Shown: positions 1 through 8,472 of the stretch, piece after piece | Position numbering within the stretch: position 1 is the stretch's first letter | Layout of the letters: each line of letters opens with the position of its first letter | Origin: an uncultured Bacteroidales bacterium | GTDB lineage: Bacteria > Bacteroidota > Bacteroidia > Bacteroidales > F082 | NCBI GenBank assembly: GCA_946408345.1 | Contig: CAMJRR010000014.1 | Coordinates: forward strand, 1 to 64,000 | DNA length: 64,000 nucleotides | Direction of reading: 5' to 3' | The notes under the pieces: model-generated | Seen by the model: only the letters and a program-made list of their open reading frames with translations | Told to the model about the DNA's origin: nothing | Databases searched by the model: none | Translations under genes and position numbers: made by a program

Positions 1-2
1 TC

Positions 3-1403
3 GTCGAGACCACCTTCGACGGACGACTGGAGCTCGTCAACCAAGAGGGTTTGCTGGATTATTTCAGCCTGATGCGCCTTGCTCTGCAACGCTCGGCTAC
101 GGCCCGCGAAGCTATCAAATGCATAGCCGAATTAGTTGAGGAATACGGCTACAACAGCAGCGGCGAGACCCTCACCGTGTGCGACCCCAACGAGGCTTGG
201 ATCATGGAAATCATCGGCAAGGGCCCAGGCCACAAAGGAGCCGTTTGGGTGGCCCTGCGCATCCCCGACGACTGCATCTGCGCCCATGCCAACCTGAGCC
301 GCATCCGTCAGTTCCCGTTGGAGAAGCGTTCCAAAAATAGCATCAGCAGCAAGAACCTCAAGAAAATCAACAACCCAGAGATTGAATGCGTCTATGCCGC
401 CGATGTCATCAGCTTCGCCAAGGAATGGGGCTATTTCAACGGCAAGGACGAGGACTTCTCCTTCCGCGATGCCTACTGCCCCATCGACTTTGAAAATGTG
501 CGCTATGCCGACGCCCGCGTGTGGAGTTTCTTCCGCCGCCACTACAGCCACGAGGAGATGGACAAATACCTCCCCTACATCAACGGTGAATTCGATGTTT
601 GCGACCATCTGCCCTTATGGATCAAACCAGACAAACCGTTGTCATTGCGCGACTTGCAGAACGATATGCGCGACCATTTTGAAGGCACCCCTCTTGATAT
701 GACCTCCGACATGACCGCTGGCCCTTGGGGTATGCCCATCCGTCCCCTGCCTATGCACTTCACGGATAGCGACAGCATCCCATATTATCGTGAACGTCCC
801 ATCGCCACACAACAAAGCGGTTTCACCATGACTTGCCAGATGCGTTCATGGTTGCCCAACGACGTGGGTGGCGTCACCTGGTTCAACTGCGACGATGCCA
901 ACATGGTGGCTTACGTGCCACTCTATTGCTGCATCACCCAAGTGCCCGATTGCTTCCGTCCTGAGAACAACCCACGCAACGAGTTCAGTGATCAATCGGC
1001 TTTCTGGATGAACAACTGGGTGGCCAATATGGTCTATCCCCGCTATTCTATGATGATTGGCGACCTCCGCAAGGCACAAAACGAGCTGGAAGACTATTAC
1101 TTCGCCGACCAAGACAGCGTGCTCGTCGCCATCGAGAAGATGATGCCCGCCGACCGCCGTAGCTATCTCAACAACAAAAGCATCGCTTACGCCAACAAGA
1201 TGATGCAGCGTTGGGACAAGTTGGCGAAATACCTGATTGTGAAGTACAACGACCAAGTGGTGAAACGTGTCGACAAGGACGGGAATTTCCAACGCTGGGG
1301 TTACGAAACACCAGGTTACGACCAGCAGTTCATCGATGCCATCGGCAAGTCCACCGGCGAACGATACAAATTGAAGAAGGTCATTAAACGGAGGGAGAGA
1401 TAA
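3..1403 (+). CDS. Peptidase family C69 dipeptidase, 3' part
   Basis: C-terminal part of a C69 (PepD-type) dipeptidase. The frame is open to the window edge (first codons read VETTFDGRLEL), so the start and the N-terminal catalytic cysteine lie outside. The stretch YGYNSSGETLTV followed by NEAWIMEIIG, and the later GPWGMP and GGVTWFNCDDANM segments, are typical of the family, which hydrolyses short peptides and in Bacteroidales is often secreted or periplasmic. About 467 residues are present, close to the usual length, so little is missing. A hairpin follows the stop codon at once. Confidence 0.85.
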   Translation, partial: VETTFDGRLELVNQEGLLDYFSLMRLALQRSATAREAIKCIAELVEEYGYNSSGETLTVCDPNEAWIMEIIGKGPGHKGAVWVALRIPDDCICAHANLSRIRQFPLEKRSKNSISSKNLKKINNPEIECVYAADVISFAKEWGYFNGKDEDFSFRDAYCPIDFENVRYADARVWSFFRRHYSHEEMDKYLPYINGEFDVCDHLPLWIKPDKPLSLRDLQNDMRDHFEGTPLDMTSDMTAGPWGMPIRPLPMHFTDSDSIPYYRERPIATQQSGFTMTCQMRSWLPNDVGGVTWFNCDDANMVAYVPLYCCITQVPDCFRPENNPRNEFSDQSAFWMNNWVANMVYPRYSMMIGDLRKAQNELEDYYFADQDSVLVAIEKMMPADRRSYLNNKSIAYANKMMQRWDKLAKYLIVKYNDQVVKRVDKDGNFQRWGYETPGYDQQFIDAIGKSTGERYKLKKVIKRRER

Positions 1404-1404
1404 A

Positions 1405-1436
1405 AAAACTGCCGCACCTGATGGAGCGGCAGTTTT
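1405..1436. terminator. Bidirectional rho-independent terminator
   Basis: Perfect 11-bp inverted repeat AAAACTGCCGC / GCGGCAGTTTT with a 10-nt loop, A-rich on the left and T-rich on the right. It sits between the convergent dipeptidase and M6 protease genes and would serve both. Confidence 0.8.
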
Positions 1437-1473
1437 CATTTACTCAAACTTTTTGCAAGTTAAAAGTCTTTGA

Positions 1474-3036
1474 TTATTGCTTTATCACCTTCGTTAAGCT
1501 GACCGAACCATTGTTAGTTACAAATCGAAGCAGATAGATACCAGAAGGCATACCAGCAAGCGAGATTTCAGCGTTGGCAGTATTATCAGCCATTTGAGTC
1601 AGCAAACATTGCCCCATAACATTGAAAAGCTCCACCTGCTGCAGGTCTTGGCCTTCCACAAAGAGCCTATCGGTAGTCGGATTGGGACGCACCACAATCT
1701 GTCCTTCTGATGGATTGCCCTCCGATGGATGGTCTGCTATGCCATCCTCAAAGAAGTGGACGTGGAAGGTCAACTCGCTGCCATTCTCGTGAATGTCGGT
1801 AATCTCAAAGCTTTCTTCAGGTGTTCCATCAGTCAGATACGGATGAGGATTAGTGTTAGGACCGAATCTGGTGCGTCCTGTTGCATGACTGAAATGAGCG
1901 TTGTTAAGGTTACCATTCTGTATGTCGCTGCTACTATTGGGACGGAAAATCCAATACTGGTTGGCAACAGTGACGTTGTCGAAGAAGGCATTGGCAAACA
2001 TTCCGTTATAGTCGAGCGTGACCGTGTCGTTCCAACGCGCCACGATGAGTCCGGTGCCAGGAATACTTTCGTCAAAGAGGTCTTGTTTGTTACGGTATTC
2101 TAGCACATACCACTGAGTGCTATCGATGGCCGACTTGATGTAATAGCAGTTCTGCGACTGGCTAGACCCAACGCTTTTCAACGTATAGTCGCCGTCATGC
2201 GTGATTTGGATGGGGTCGTCCGCCACGTGAAGGATCTTGTTCTTATAGATGGCAGCCGTATGATTGGGGCCATAGTTGTAGCACATCATATCCCATGAAC
2301 CCGCAGGAGAGACATCGGTATAATGGATGTAATGGTACAGGTCGGGTAAATCCAGCGAGTGGCCCATCTCATGCCTGAACACATTGGCGGTAAAATACGT
2401 CGGTGCGCCTTCAAACTCAAGATTGAAAGTGTTGGGTTTTATCCCATTGATTTCCACCGGATAATCGATGGAATCGTGAGGGAAATACTCCATATGAGGC
2501 CAAAGTATGGAAGCCCATGCTCCAGTGCCACCTTTGACGACAAAACTCACATTGTCGATGTAACCGTCACCGTCGCCATCAAGCACGATATCGTCATCAA
2601 CCAAATGGAGCGAGTCCACATAATGGAAAGCACGGGCCAGCAGCTCAGCCTCTCTTCTACTGATACCCATAAAAGGCAATTCTCCCTGATAGCCGATAGG
2701 ATTGCTAGGACTATAAGGTTCGAAATAACCACGAGGTTGGGGATCCTGATACGAAACGATTTGTCCGTCCTGAATGTTATTGGTATAGACCGTGTTGTAA
2801 TTGATATGGCCGTAAGTCATTGTGTTGTAGAAATTGGCAACACTGAGATAGCCAGGAGTCTTCCCATTAAACATAGTATCAATTTGGTTGAACGGATGCG
2901 TTATCTCATCATCGTCGGCGAAACGCATAAAGATGACAAGATTAGTAAGGTCTCTGTCAATGATTTGAGCCCTCATTACAGCTGGCGAAATACCAATGAT
3001 TAAAGCCAGCAACACTTTAATGGAATTGTGTTTCAT
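1474..3036 (-). CDS. Secreted M6-type metalloprotease with T9SS type A sorting domain
   Basis: Zinc protease of the immune-inhibitor-A (M6) type. The ATG reading MKHNSIKVLL is preferred to an upstream TTG and begins a signal peptide ending near MRAQ. The zinc site HEMGHSLDLPD is near residue 220, matching the HExxHxxGxxD pattern, and an Asp/Gly-rich LDGDGDGYID loop near residue 155 may bind calcium. The last ~75 residues (VVRPNPTTDRL, then PSGIYLLRF, then KVIKQ) form a T9SS type A sorting domain, predicting export through the outer membrane and surface attachment or release. The target protein is unknown. Monocistronic, convergent with the dipeptidase. Confidence 0.88.
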   Translation of the reverse strand: MKHNSIKVLLALIIGISPAVMRAQIIDRDLTNLVIFMRFADDDEITHPFNQIDTMFNGKTPGYLSVANFYNTMTYGHINYNTVYTNNIQDGQIVSYQDPQPRGYFEPYSPSNPIGYQGELPFMGISRREAELLARAFHYVDSLHLVDDDIVLDGDGDGYIDNVSFVVKGGTGAWASILWPHMEYFPHDSIDYPVEINGIKPNTFNLEFEGAPTYFTANVFRHEMGHSLDLPDLYHYIHYTDVSPAGSWDMMCYNYGPNHTAAIYKNKILHVADDPIQITHDGDYTLKSVGSSQSQNCYYIKSAIDSTQWYVLEYRNKQDLFDESIPGTGLIVARWNDTVTLDYNGMFANAFFDNVTVANQYWIFRPNSSSDIQNGNLNNAHFSHATGRTRFGPNTNPHPYLTDGTPEESFEITDIHENGSELTFHVHFFEDGIADHPSEGNPSEGQIVVRPNPTTDRLFVEGQDLQQVELFNVMGQCLLTQMADNTANAEISLAGMPSGIYLLRFVTNNGSVSLTKVIKQ

Positions 3037-3046
3037 ATACAATTAT

Positions 3047-3889
3047 TTAGTTTGTTTTTACATTTATCTTTCCTCCTTGCCGCATAATGGCATCCCACCA
3101 GCGGGCGGGCATTAGGGTATGGATGACTCGTCCAATAATAGAAAAGCGGCCATAGCAATACCGTACGCGTGGACGACGGCTGTTGACGGCACGGCTGATG
3201 GCCTTGGCGATGATTGAAGGCTTCGATAGAAGGTTGGTCTTGTAAAACCAGTCCATATTGTCAGCCCACTGCGAGCCCGGCACTTCGTACGCCGTTCCTG
3301 CGGTTGACTCCTTCAAATGCTTTGCCGCAATGATGCCCCAATCCGTTTTGATGGCACCCGGTTCAATCATCACCACGTCGATGCCAAAGGGCTTCATCTC
3401 CATGCGCAGGGCATCGCTGAAGGCCTCAACGGAATATTTGGTCACGTTGTACCAACCTCCCATATAAAACACCATCTTGCCGGCAATCGACGACGTGTTG
3501 ATGATGCGACCACTCCCCTGCTTGCGCATATAGGGAAGTACCAATTGGGTAAGCCGCGCCAAACCGAACACATTCACTTCCAACTGCCGACGCGCCTCTT
3601 CCAATGGCACCGTTTCGATAGCACCGAAAAAGCCATAGCCCGCATTGTTAATCAATACGTCTATCCGACCTTCAGCCTGGATGACTGCCTCCACGCCTTG
3701 TTGCATAGAGGCCTCGTCAGTGACATCCATCCTAATGACGTGAACGCCAAGGGTTTTCAAGGGTTCCATCAGCTCCACCCTACGGGCAGCGGCATAGACT
3801 TTGTGCCCTTGTTGCGCCAGCATCTTGGTCGCATCAAAGCCAATGCCACTGCTGGCACCGGTAATGAGAACAATCTTGTTTTGCTTCAT
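3047..3889 (-). CDS. Short-chain dehydrogenase/reductase (classical SDR)
   Basis: NAD(P)-dependent oxidoreductase of about 280 residues. The start reads MKQNKIVLITGASSGIG, placing the TGxxxGIG cofactor loop at residues 10-17; upstream codons in the frame overlap the divergent promoter and are not credible. The NNAG motif (LINNAGYGFFG), the catalytic Ser (NTSSIAGK) and YNVTK (YxxxK) are all present. Sequence style resembles YdfG/oxidoreductase-type SDRs acting on small hydroxy compounds; the substrate cannot be read from sequence. Divergently transcribed from the thioesterase gene with about 90 bp between. Confidence 0.88.
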   Translation of the reverse strand: MKQNKIVLITGASSGIGFDATKMLAQQGHKVYAAARRVELMEPLKTLGVHVIRMDVTDEASMQQGVEAVIQAEGRIDVLINNAGYGFFGAIETVPLEEARRQLEVNVFGLARLTQLVLPYMRKQGSGRIINTSSIAGKMVFYMGGWYNVTKYSVEAFSDALRMEMKPFGIDVVMIEPGAIKTDWGIIAAKHLKESTAGTAYEVPGSQWADNMDWFYKTNLLSKPSIIAKAISRAVNSRRPRVRYCYGRFSIIGRVIHTLMPARWWDAIMRQGGKINVKTN

Positions 3890-3896
3890 AATGGTC

Positions 3897-3955
3897 GCAA
3901 AAATACAAAATCCAACAATCCACGACATGGATTTCATGTTTTTCCTTATTTTTGC
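3897..3955. promoter_or_regulatory. Divergent promoters of the SDR and thioesterase genes
   Basis: Two Bacteroidetes -7 boxes lie back to back. TATTTTTGC on the minus strand at 3905-3897 is only 8 nt from the SDR start, implying a very short leader. TATTTTTGC on the plus strand at 3947-3955 serves the thioesterase. Clear -33 TTTG boxes are not seen. Confidence 0.55.
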
Positions 3956-3982
3956 CACTTCATTAAATATGGCAGACGCACA

Positions 3983-4393
3983 ATGAACACATACAAACAC
4001 GAAGTAAAATATTACGAATGCGACCGTATGGGTGTGACACATCATTCCAATTACATCCGCTTTATGGAAGAAGCCCGCGTTGACTGGCTCGACCAGTTGG
4101 GCTTTGGCTTCGAGAAGATAGAGGCAGAAAACGTCTTCTCCCCCGTCATTTCGATTTCATGCCAGTACAAACGTCCTACCACGTTCAAGGATATCATCGA
4201 AATCGAAGTGAACATCGACAAGATGAGCGAGATGAAGTTTGAGTTTGACTACACGATGCGTGTTGAGGGCAAAGTGGTATGTGTCGCACACAGCGTCCAT
4301 TGTTTCATCGAAAACAACCGTCCCGTGGCCATTTCCAAACGTCTCCCCGACTTCTTCAAGGCACTGACCGAAAGGATATCAGACCCTGCTTGA
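3983..4393 (+). CDS. Acyl-CoA thioesterase (hotdog fold, YbgC/4HBT-like)
   Basis: A 136-residue single-domain hotdog thioesterase. The N-terminal YYECDRMGVTHHSNYIRFMEEAR is the 4HBT signature, with the Asp expected to act as the catalytic residue in Y-x-D-x2-G/D-V-x2-H. Members cleave acyl-CoA thioesters. The ATG begins MNTYKHEVKYY. Transcribed divergently from the SDR and on its own promoter. Confidence 0.86.
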   Translation: MNTYKHEVKYYECDRMGVTHHSNYIRFMEEARVDWLDQLGFGFEKIEAENVFSPVISISCQYKRPTTFKDIIEIEVNIDKMSEMKFEFDYTMRVEGKVVCVAHSVHCFIENNRPVAISKRLPDFFKALTERISDPA

Positions 4394-4444
4394 CAATTAT
4401 GTTGATTTCTTTTCCTATCTCATCGAAGCGAAGGAAAAAAACCG

Positions 4445-4452
4445 TACTTTTG
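4445..4452 (+). promoter_or_regulatory. -7 box upstream of the MMPL exporter gene
   Basis: TACTTTTG followed by C fits TAnnTTTG. It lies 80 nt before the start codon; no good -33 box is visible. Confidence 0.45.
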
Positions 4453-4531
4453 CACCCTCATTTTTAGGCCGATTCCTCGTCGGAATAAATGCCTATGAAT
4501 GATTCATAATCAATTATAAATCATATTTTTA

Positions 4532-7006
4532 ATGCATAAGATTTTTGTACCGATTTACCGATACTTCAATAGACACAAGGCCTTGATGTACCTTATTATG
4601 GCGTTGTCTGCAGTGGTTTTCCTCTTCTTTGGACTCCAACTCAAATACGAAGAAGACATTTCCAGACTCCTTCCCTCTTCAAGCGTCGAGAGCCAACTGG
4701 CCTTCAGTTCCATCGAGTTGAAAGACAAAGTTTACATCCAAGTGACCTCGGCTGACGAGAAGCTTTCGCCTGAAGTACTGTGCGAAAGGACTGACGAGTT
4801 TGTCGACTTACTCTTCGAGAAAGACTCTACAAGTCACTTCATTTCCAATGTGTTATACAAGATGGAACCCGAATTGGCCCTCAATGCCTTGGATTTCGTG
4901 TTGGAGCACATTCCTTCGTTCATCGACACCTCTGCATACAACGACTTCGACAAGGCGCTGGAACCTGAAACCGTGGAAAAGCAAATGTGGGTCAACTATG
5001 AGCAGATGATGGAAGACGAAACGGGCGACATCACGCAAGCCATCGCATACGACCCACTTAACTTGCGCGGTGCCGTATTGGGTGATGCCATTGAAGGTGC
5101 AGTGGGCAATTTCAACCTCATTGACGAACATCTTTTCTGTCGCGACAGCACCGTGGCATTGGCCTACCTCGCCCCTGCTTTCCGTTCGCTTGACTCCAAG
5201 TCATCCACCGACTTCAGCCGTATGTTGAAAAGAGCCCAAAAGGAGTTTGAAGCTTCACACCCCGACGTGAAAGTCCACGCCCATGGTGACGTCATCGGCA
5301 GCGTGTCGAATGCTGGCCGAATCCGTACCGACCTTGTAGTGACGGTAGGCATTTCCATCGTCTTAATCCTGATATTGATTGGATTGTGTTTCAGAAGTTT
5401 TCCTTTCATCTGGAAACTCCTGTTGCCCATCTTTTACGGCACTGCTTTCTCCTTAGCATGTATCTATTGGATTAAAGGAGGCATGTCGCTTATGGCCTTG
5501 GGATTGGGTGCCATTGTGTTAGGTGTCGCCATCAGCTACACCCTACATGTGCTCATCCATCATTTCTTTGTCGGCGACCCCGAGAAACTGCTTTTAGATG
5601 AGTCGACGCCTGTGTTTTTGGGATGCATCACAACAGTGGGTGCCTTCTGTAGCTTGCTCTTTACCGACAGCGACCTGCTCCGCGACTTTGGCCTGTTTGC
5701 CTCGTTCGCTTTGTTGGGCAGCACCTTGTTTGCCCTCATCTTTTTGCCGCATTTCCTGCCCAAGCACCATGCCAATGCCGACAGCAAGACCTTCCGCCGC
5801 ATCTCACGCCTCAACAACCTGCCCTTCGACAAAAAGCCTTGGTTCCTAGTTATGATTGTGATTTTCGTCATCGTGGGCATCATTTTCTCTCCTAAAGTGA
5901 AGTTCGACAGCGACTTGCGCAACCTCGACTACAACTCACCCGATGAAGTGGCTGCCGAAAATCTCTTCAACGAAAAAAACAACGACGGTTTCTACCATCT
6001 GTACTTTGCCACTGTTTCCACCGACATCGACGAGGCATTGGAGGCCGATAAATCCTTGATGCCCATTTTGGACTCCCTGAAGCAAAAAGAATTTGTGCAT
6101 AATTATACCGACATCATCCCAAAGCTCTTCATCACCCAAAAAGACCAAGAGCTACGCATCGCCAAATGGAATGCCTACTGGACCGAAGAACGCAAGAGTG
6201 AAGCCATCCGTATGGTCGACAAAGGCGCGCATGACTTCGGCCTCGACCCGATGATGTTCTATGATTTCAAGGAATTGTTGAATGCGGAATACGAACCTGC
6301 CTCATTGATAGAAAGCGGTGTGGTACCTGCCAACTTGCTTGGCAACTTCATTGAATGCAATGCCGACAACCAATATATGGTGTTCACCGATGTTGCCATG
6401 CGATTCGACGAAAAAGACATCGTGACCGACGCTTTGGTCACCAATCCCAAGACCTTCGTACTTGAACCGTTCTATTACTGCAAGAGCATGGTTGAAGTCA
6501 TCAACGACGACTTCAACATCGCCGTGTGGATTTCCTCGCTGTTCGTGCTGTTGATTCTGTTGGTGTCGTTCCGAAACATCATTACTGCCTTGCTGTCGTT
6601 CATCCCTATGGTGCTCAGCTGGTTTATGGTGCAGGGCTATATGGCCATCATCGGCTTGGAGTTCAACCTCATCAACATCATCATCTCCACCTTCATCTTC
6701 GGTGTGGGTGTCGACTACAGCATTTTCATCACAGAAGGTCTGCTCAAGCAAGCGCGAACAGGCGACAGCGACGTGCTCACCTGGCACAAAGTGGCCATCT
6801 TCTTCTCAGCAATCATCTTGGTCATTGTGGTGTCCTCTCTCCTATTCGCCGTCCATCCCGCCATCCGCTCGATTGGTCTAAGCACCTTGATCGGAATGGC
6901 CTCCACAATTATGATTTCTTACGCCCTTCAGCCGTTTGCGTTCTGGCAGTTGATGAAGTGGCCTTGGTATAAGAGGAGTGTGATGAAGAAAGTTCAGAAA
7001 AAATGA
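4532..7006 (+). CDS. MMPL/RND-superfamily exporter
   Basis: An 824-residue inner-membrane protein with the RND layout: an N-terminal membrane segment (ALMYLIMALSAVVFLFFG), a periplasmic loop, a block of helices with the GxxxD-type core (LGLGAIVLGVAISYTLH), a segment at residues ~430-450, a second loop, and a second block containing FIFGVGVDYSIFITEGLL. This HAE2/MMPL predicted-exporter family moves lipids or hydrophobic compounds; the cargo is unknown. In many Bacteroidetes such genes adjoin acyl and lipid genes, and here a thioesterase lies just upstream, which is suggestive but not proof of lipid export. Confidence 0.85.
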   Translation: MHKIFVPIYRYFNRHKALMYLIMALSAVVFLFFGLQLKYEEDISRLLPSSSVESQLAFSSIELKDKVYIQVTSADEKLSPEVLCERTDEFVDLLFEKDSTSHFISNVLYKMEPELALNALDFVLEHIPSFIDTSAYNDFDKALEPETVEKQMWVNYEQMMEDETGDITQAIAYDPLNLRGAVLGDAIEGAVGNFNLIDEHLFCRDSTVALAYLAPAFRSLDSKSSTDFSRMLKRAQKEFEASHPDVKVHAHGDVIGSVSNAGRIRTDLVVTVGISIVLILILIGLCFRSFPFIWKLLLPIFYGTAFSLACIYWIKGGMSLMALGLGAIVLGVAISYTLHVLIHHFFVGDPEKLLLDESTPVFLGCITTVGAFCSLLFTDSDLLRDFGLFASFALLGSTLFALIFLPHFLPKHHANADSKTFRRISRLNNLPFDKKPWFLVMIVIFVIVGIIFSPKVKFDSDLRNLDYNSPDEVAAENLFNEKNNDGFYHLYFATVSTDIDEALEADKSLMPILDSLKQKEFVHNYTDIIPKLFITQKDQELRIAKWNAYWTEERKSEAIRMVDKGAHDFGLDPMMFYDFKELLNAEYEPASLIESGVVPANLLGNFIECNADNQYMVFTDVAMRFDEKDIVTDALVTNPKTFVLEPFYYCKSMVEVINDDFNIAVWISSLFVLLILLVSFRNIITALLSFIPMVLSWFMVQGYMAIIGLEFNLINIIISTFIFGVGVDYSIFITEGLLKQARTGDSDVLTWHKVAIFFSAIILVIVVSSLLFAVHPAIRSIGLSTLIGMASTIMISYALQPFAFWQLMKWPWYKRSVMKKVQKK

Positions 7007-7547
7007 GCTATTCCTCGCCTATTCGCGCTTTCATGTTTTCGTGAAAAGCTTTCGTGCTGATTTTTGGGGATCGACTTTTTACGGTATGAAACGCCAAGAA
7101 GATGCTTCGATTGCCATGCCAGAAATATCCAAACCCTTCTTGAAATCTGCCTTTTTTTCGGAATTTCGCTGGTTTCTGACAGGGAAACAAATCTCACAAA
7201 TCCTAAAAAATCTGCGGCTGCCACGATGTGACAGCCCTACGGCCTAGGCATTGTAGGGCTGTCGTAACATGGCAGCCGCATCATTCATTCGCGTATTGCA
7301 AATGCTGATATTCAAGCTTTCTGAATTGAAAACTCGGAAGAATGGGTAATGCATTTCTATTGAGCAGCACCAGCCCGTGTCGAAGACACGACCTCCTATT
7401 TACCCCACACGGCATAGTGTGGGGCTCGCAAACATTCCATGTCTCCAAACTTCAGACACACTTGTTGAAACACTACCTGGTTTCGAAGCAGTAATATTTA
7501 AAAATCATTCAAATAACGGCAAAAGCTGAGTAATTCTCGCTTAAATC
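7007..7547. other. Gene-free stretch with several hairpins
   Basis: No credible gene in 541 bp. It holds a large inverted repeat (7213-7280, separate entry), a small perfect hairpin CGTGTC-GAA-GACACG at 7376-7390, and a hairpin CCCCACAC-N6-GTGTGGGG at 7403-7424. The sequence near 7480-7547 must contain the Fic promoter, but no clean -7 box is seen. It looks like a landing place for small palindromic repeats. Confidence 0.6.
7213..7280. repeat. Large inverted repeat built of REP-like palindromes
   Basis: Left arm 7213-7240 and right arm 7252-7280 pair almost throughout (TGCGGCTGCCA...CAGCCCTAC against GTAGGGCTG...TGGCAGCCGCA) around a 11-nt loop. Each arm is itself an imperfect palindrome of the form CGGCTGCCAC-GA-TGTGACAGCCC. 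The left arm recurs at 49408-49431. It could fold as a terminator but has no T-tract. Confidence 0.65.
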
Positions 7548-8456
7548 TTGTCGTTATCGGCAAAAATTGCTACCGTTTGCAACGGATTTGAGAGAAAACT
7601 TGCCGAAAAATATGGCATCAGTGAGCGTACTGCTCGTAACTATTGCGCTACGGAAAAGATAGAAGGCGCTTTTCTGACAGGAAAAACATGGAACATTCCT
7701 GCCGATGCCGACTTGCCCCGACGAAGCAAAAGGAAAGTATCGCCCTTGCTTGCAGCTTTGCGTGAACAAAAGGAAATTCGGATGAAAGGAGGCATCTATC
7801 ATCGCGTACAAATCGACCTGACCTACAACTCAAACCATATCGAAGGTAGCCGTTTGACCAAGGAGCAAACACGCTACATCTTCGAAACCAACACCTTGGG
7901 CATTACCTCGGAAAATACGCGCATCGACGATATTATGGAGACCGTCAACCACTTCCGTTGCATTGATTATGTCATCGACCACGCCACCGACAAGATCACC
8001 GAAACGCATATCAAACAACTGCATTTGATACTGAAAGCCAACACTTCCGACAGCCAAAAGCCATGGTTTGCCGTAGGTGACTACAAACGTTTGGCCAACG
8101 CAGTAGGCGAAGAAGAGACCGCCCTGCCCGAAGAAGTGCACAAAAAGATGAAGGTCTTGCTGGCCTCTTACCATGCCATTAAGAAAATCCAGTTTGACGA
8201 TATTTTGGATTTCCATGTGCGGTTTGAGCGCATCCATCCTTTCCAAGACGGCAACGGACGTGTCGGTCGCCTACTGATGTTTTGGCAATGTCTCCAGTTG
8301 GGCATCGCACCCTTCATCATCACCGATGACTTGCGTCTGTTCTATTACCGTGGCATTCAAAATTGGGGGAACATCAACGGCTATTTGCGTGACACTTGCC
8401 TCACGGCGCAGGACAACTTCAAAGGTATACTAGATTATTACAGGATCAGTTATTAA
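7548..8456 (+). CDS. Fic family protein (AMP-transferase type) with N-terminal HTH
   Basis: Fic domain protein of about 300 residues. The catalytic motif HPFQDGNGRVGR (HPFx[D/E]GNGRxxR) is complete near residue 227, so it should transfer AMP or another nucleotide to a target protein. An inhibitory-helix-like TYNSNHIEGSRLT (S/TxxxE/N-G type) lies near residue 85. The first ~60 residues (YGISERTARNYCA then GAFLTGKTWNIP) form an HTH-like module usual in Bacteroidetes Fic proteins. There is no in-frame ATG before this module: the frame opens with TTG just after a stop, so the true start is unclear. It may be a cell-regulating or toxin-type Fic; no antitoxin gene adjoins. Confidence 0.83.
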   Translation: MSLSAKIATVCNGFERKLAEKYGISERTARNYCATEKIEGAFLTGKTWNIPADADLPRRSKRKVSPLLAALREQKEIRMKGGIYHRVQIDLTYNSNHIEGSRLTKEQTRYIFETNTLGITSENTRIDDIMETVNHFRCIDYVIDHATDKITETHIKQLHLILKANTSDSQKPWFAVGDYKRLANAVGEEETALPEEVHKKMKVLLASYHAIKKIQFDDILDFHVRFERIHPFQDGNGRVGRLLMFWQCLQLGIAPFIITDDLRLFYYRGIQNWGNINGYLRDTCLTAQDNFKGILDYYRISY

Positions 8457-8472
8457 AAGAGTAATAACAAGG

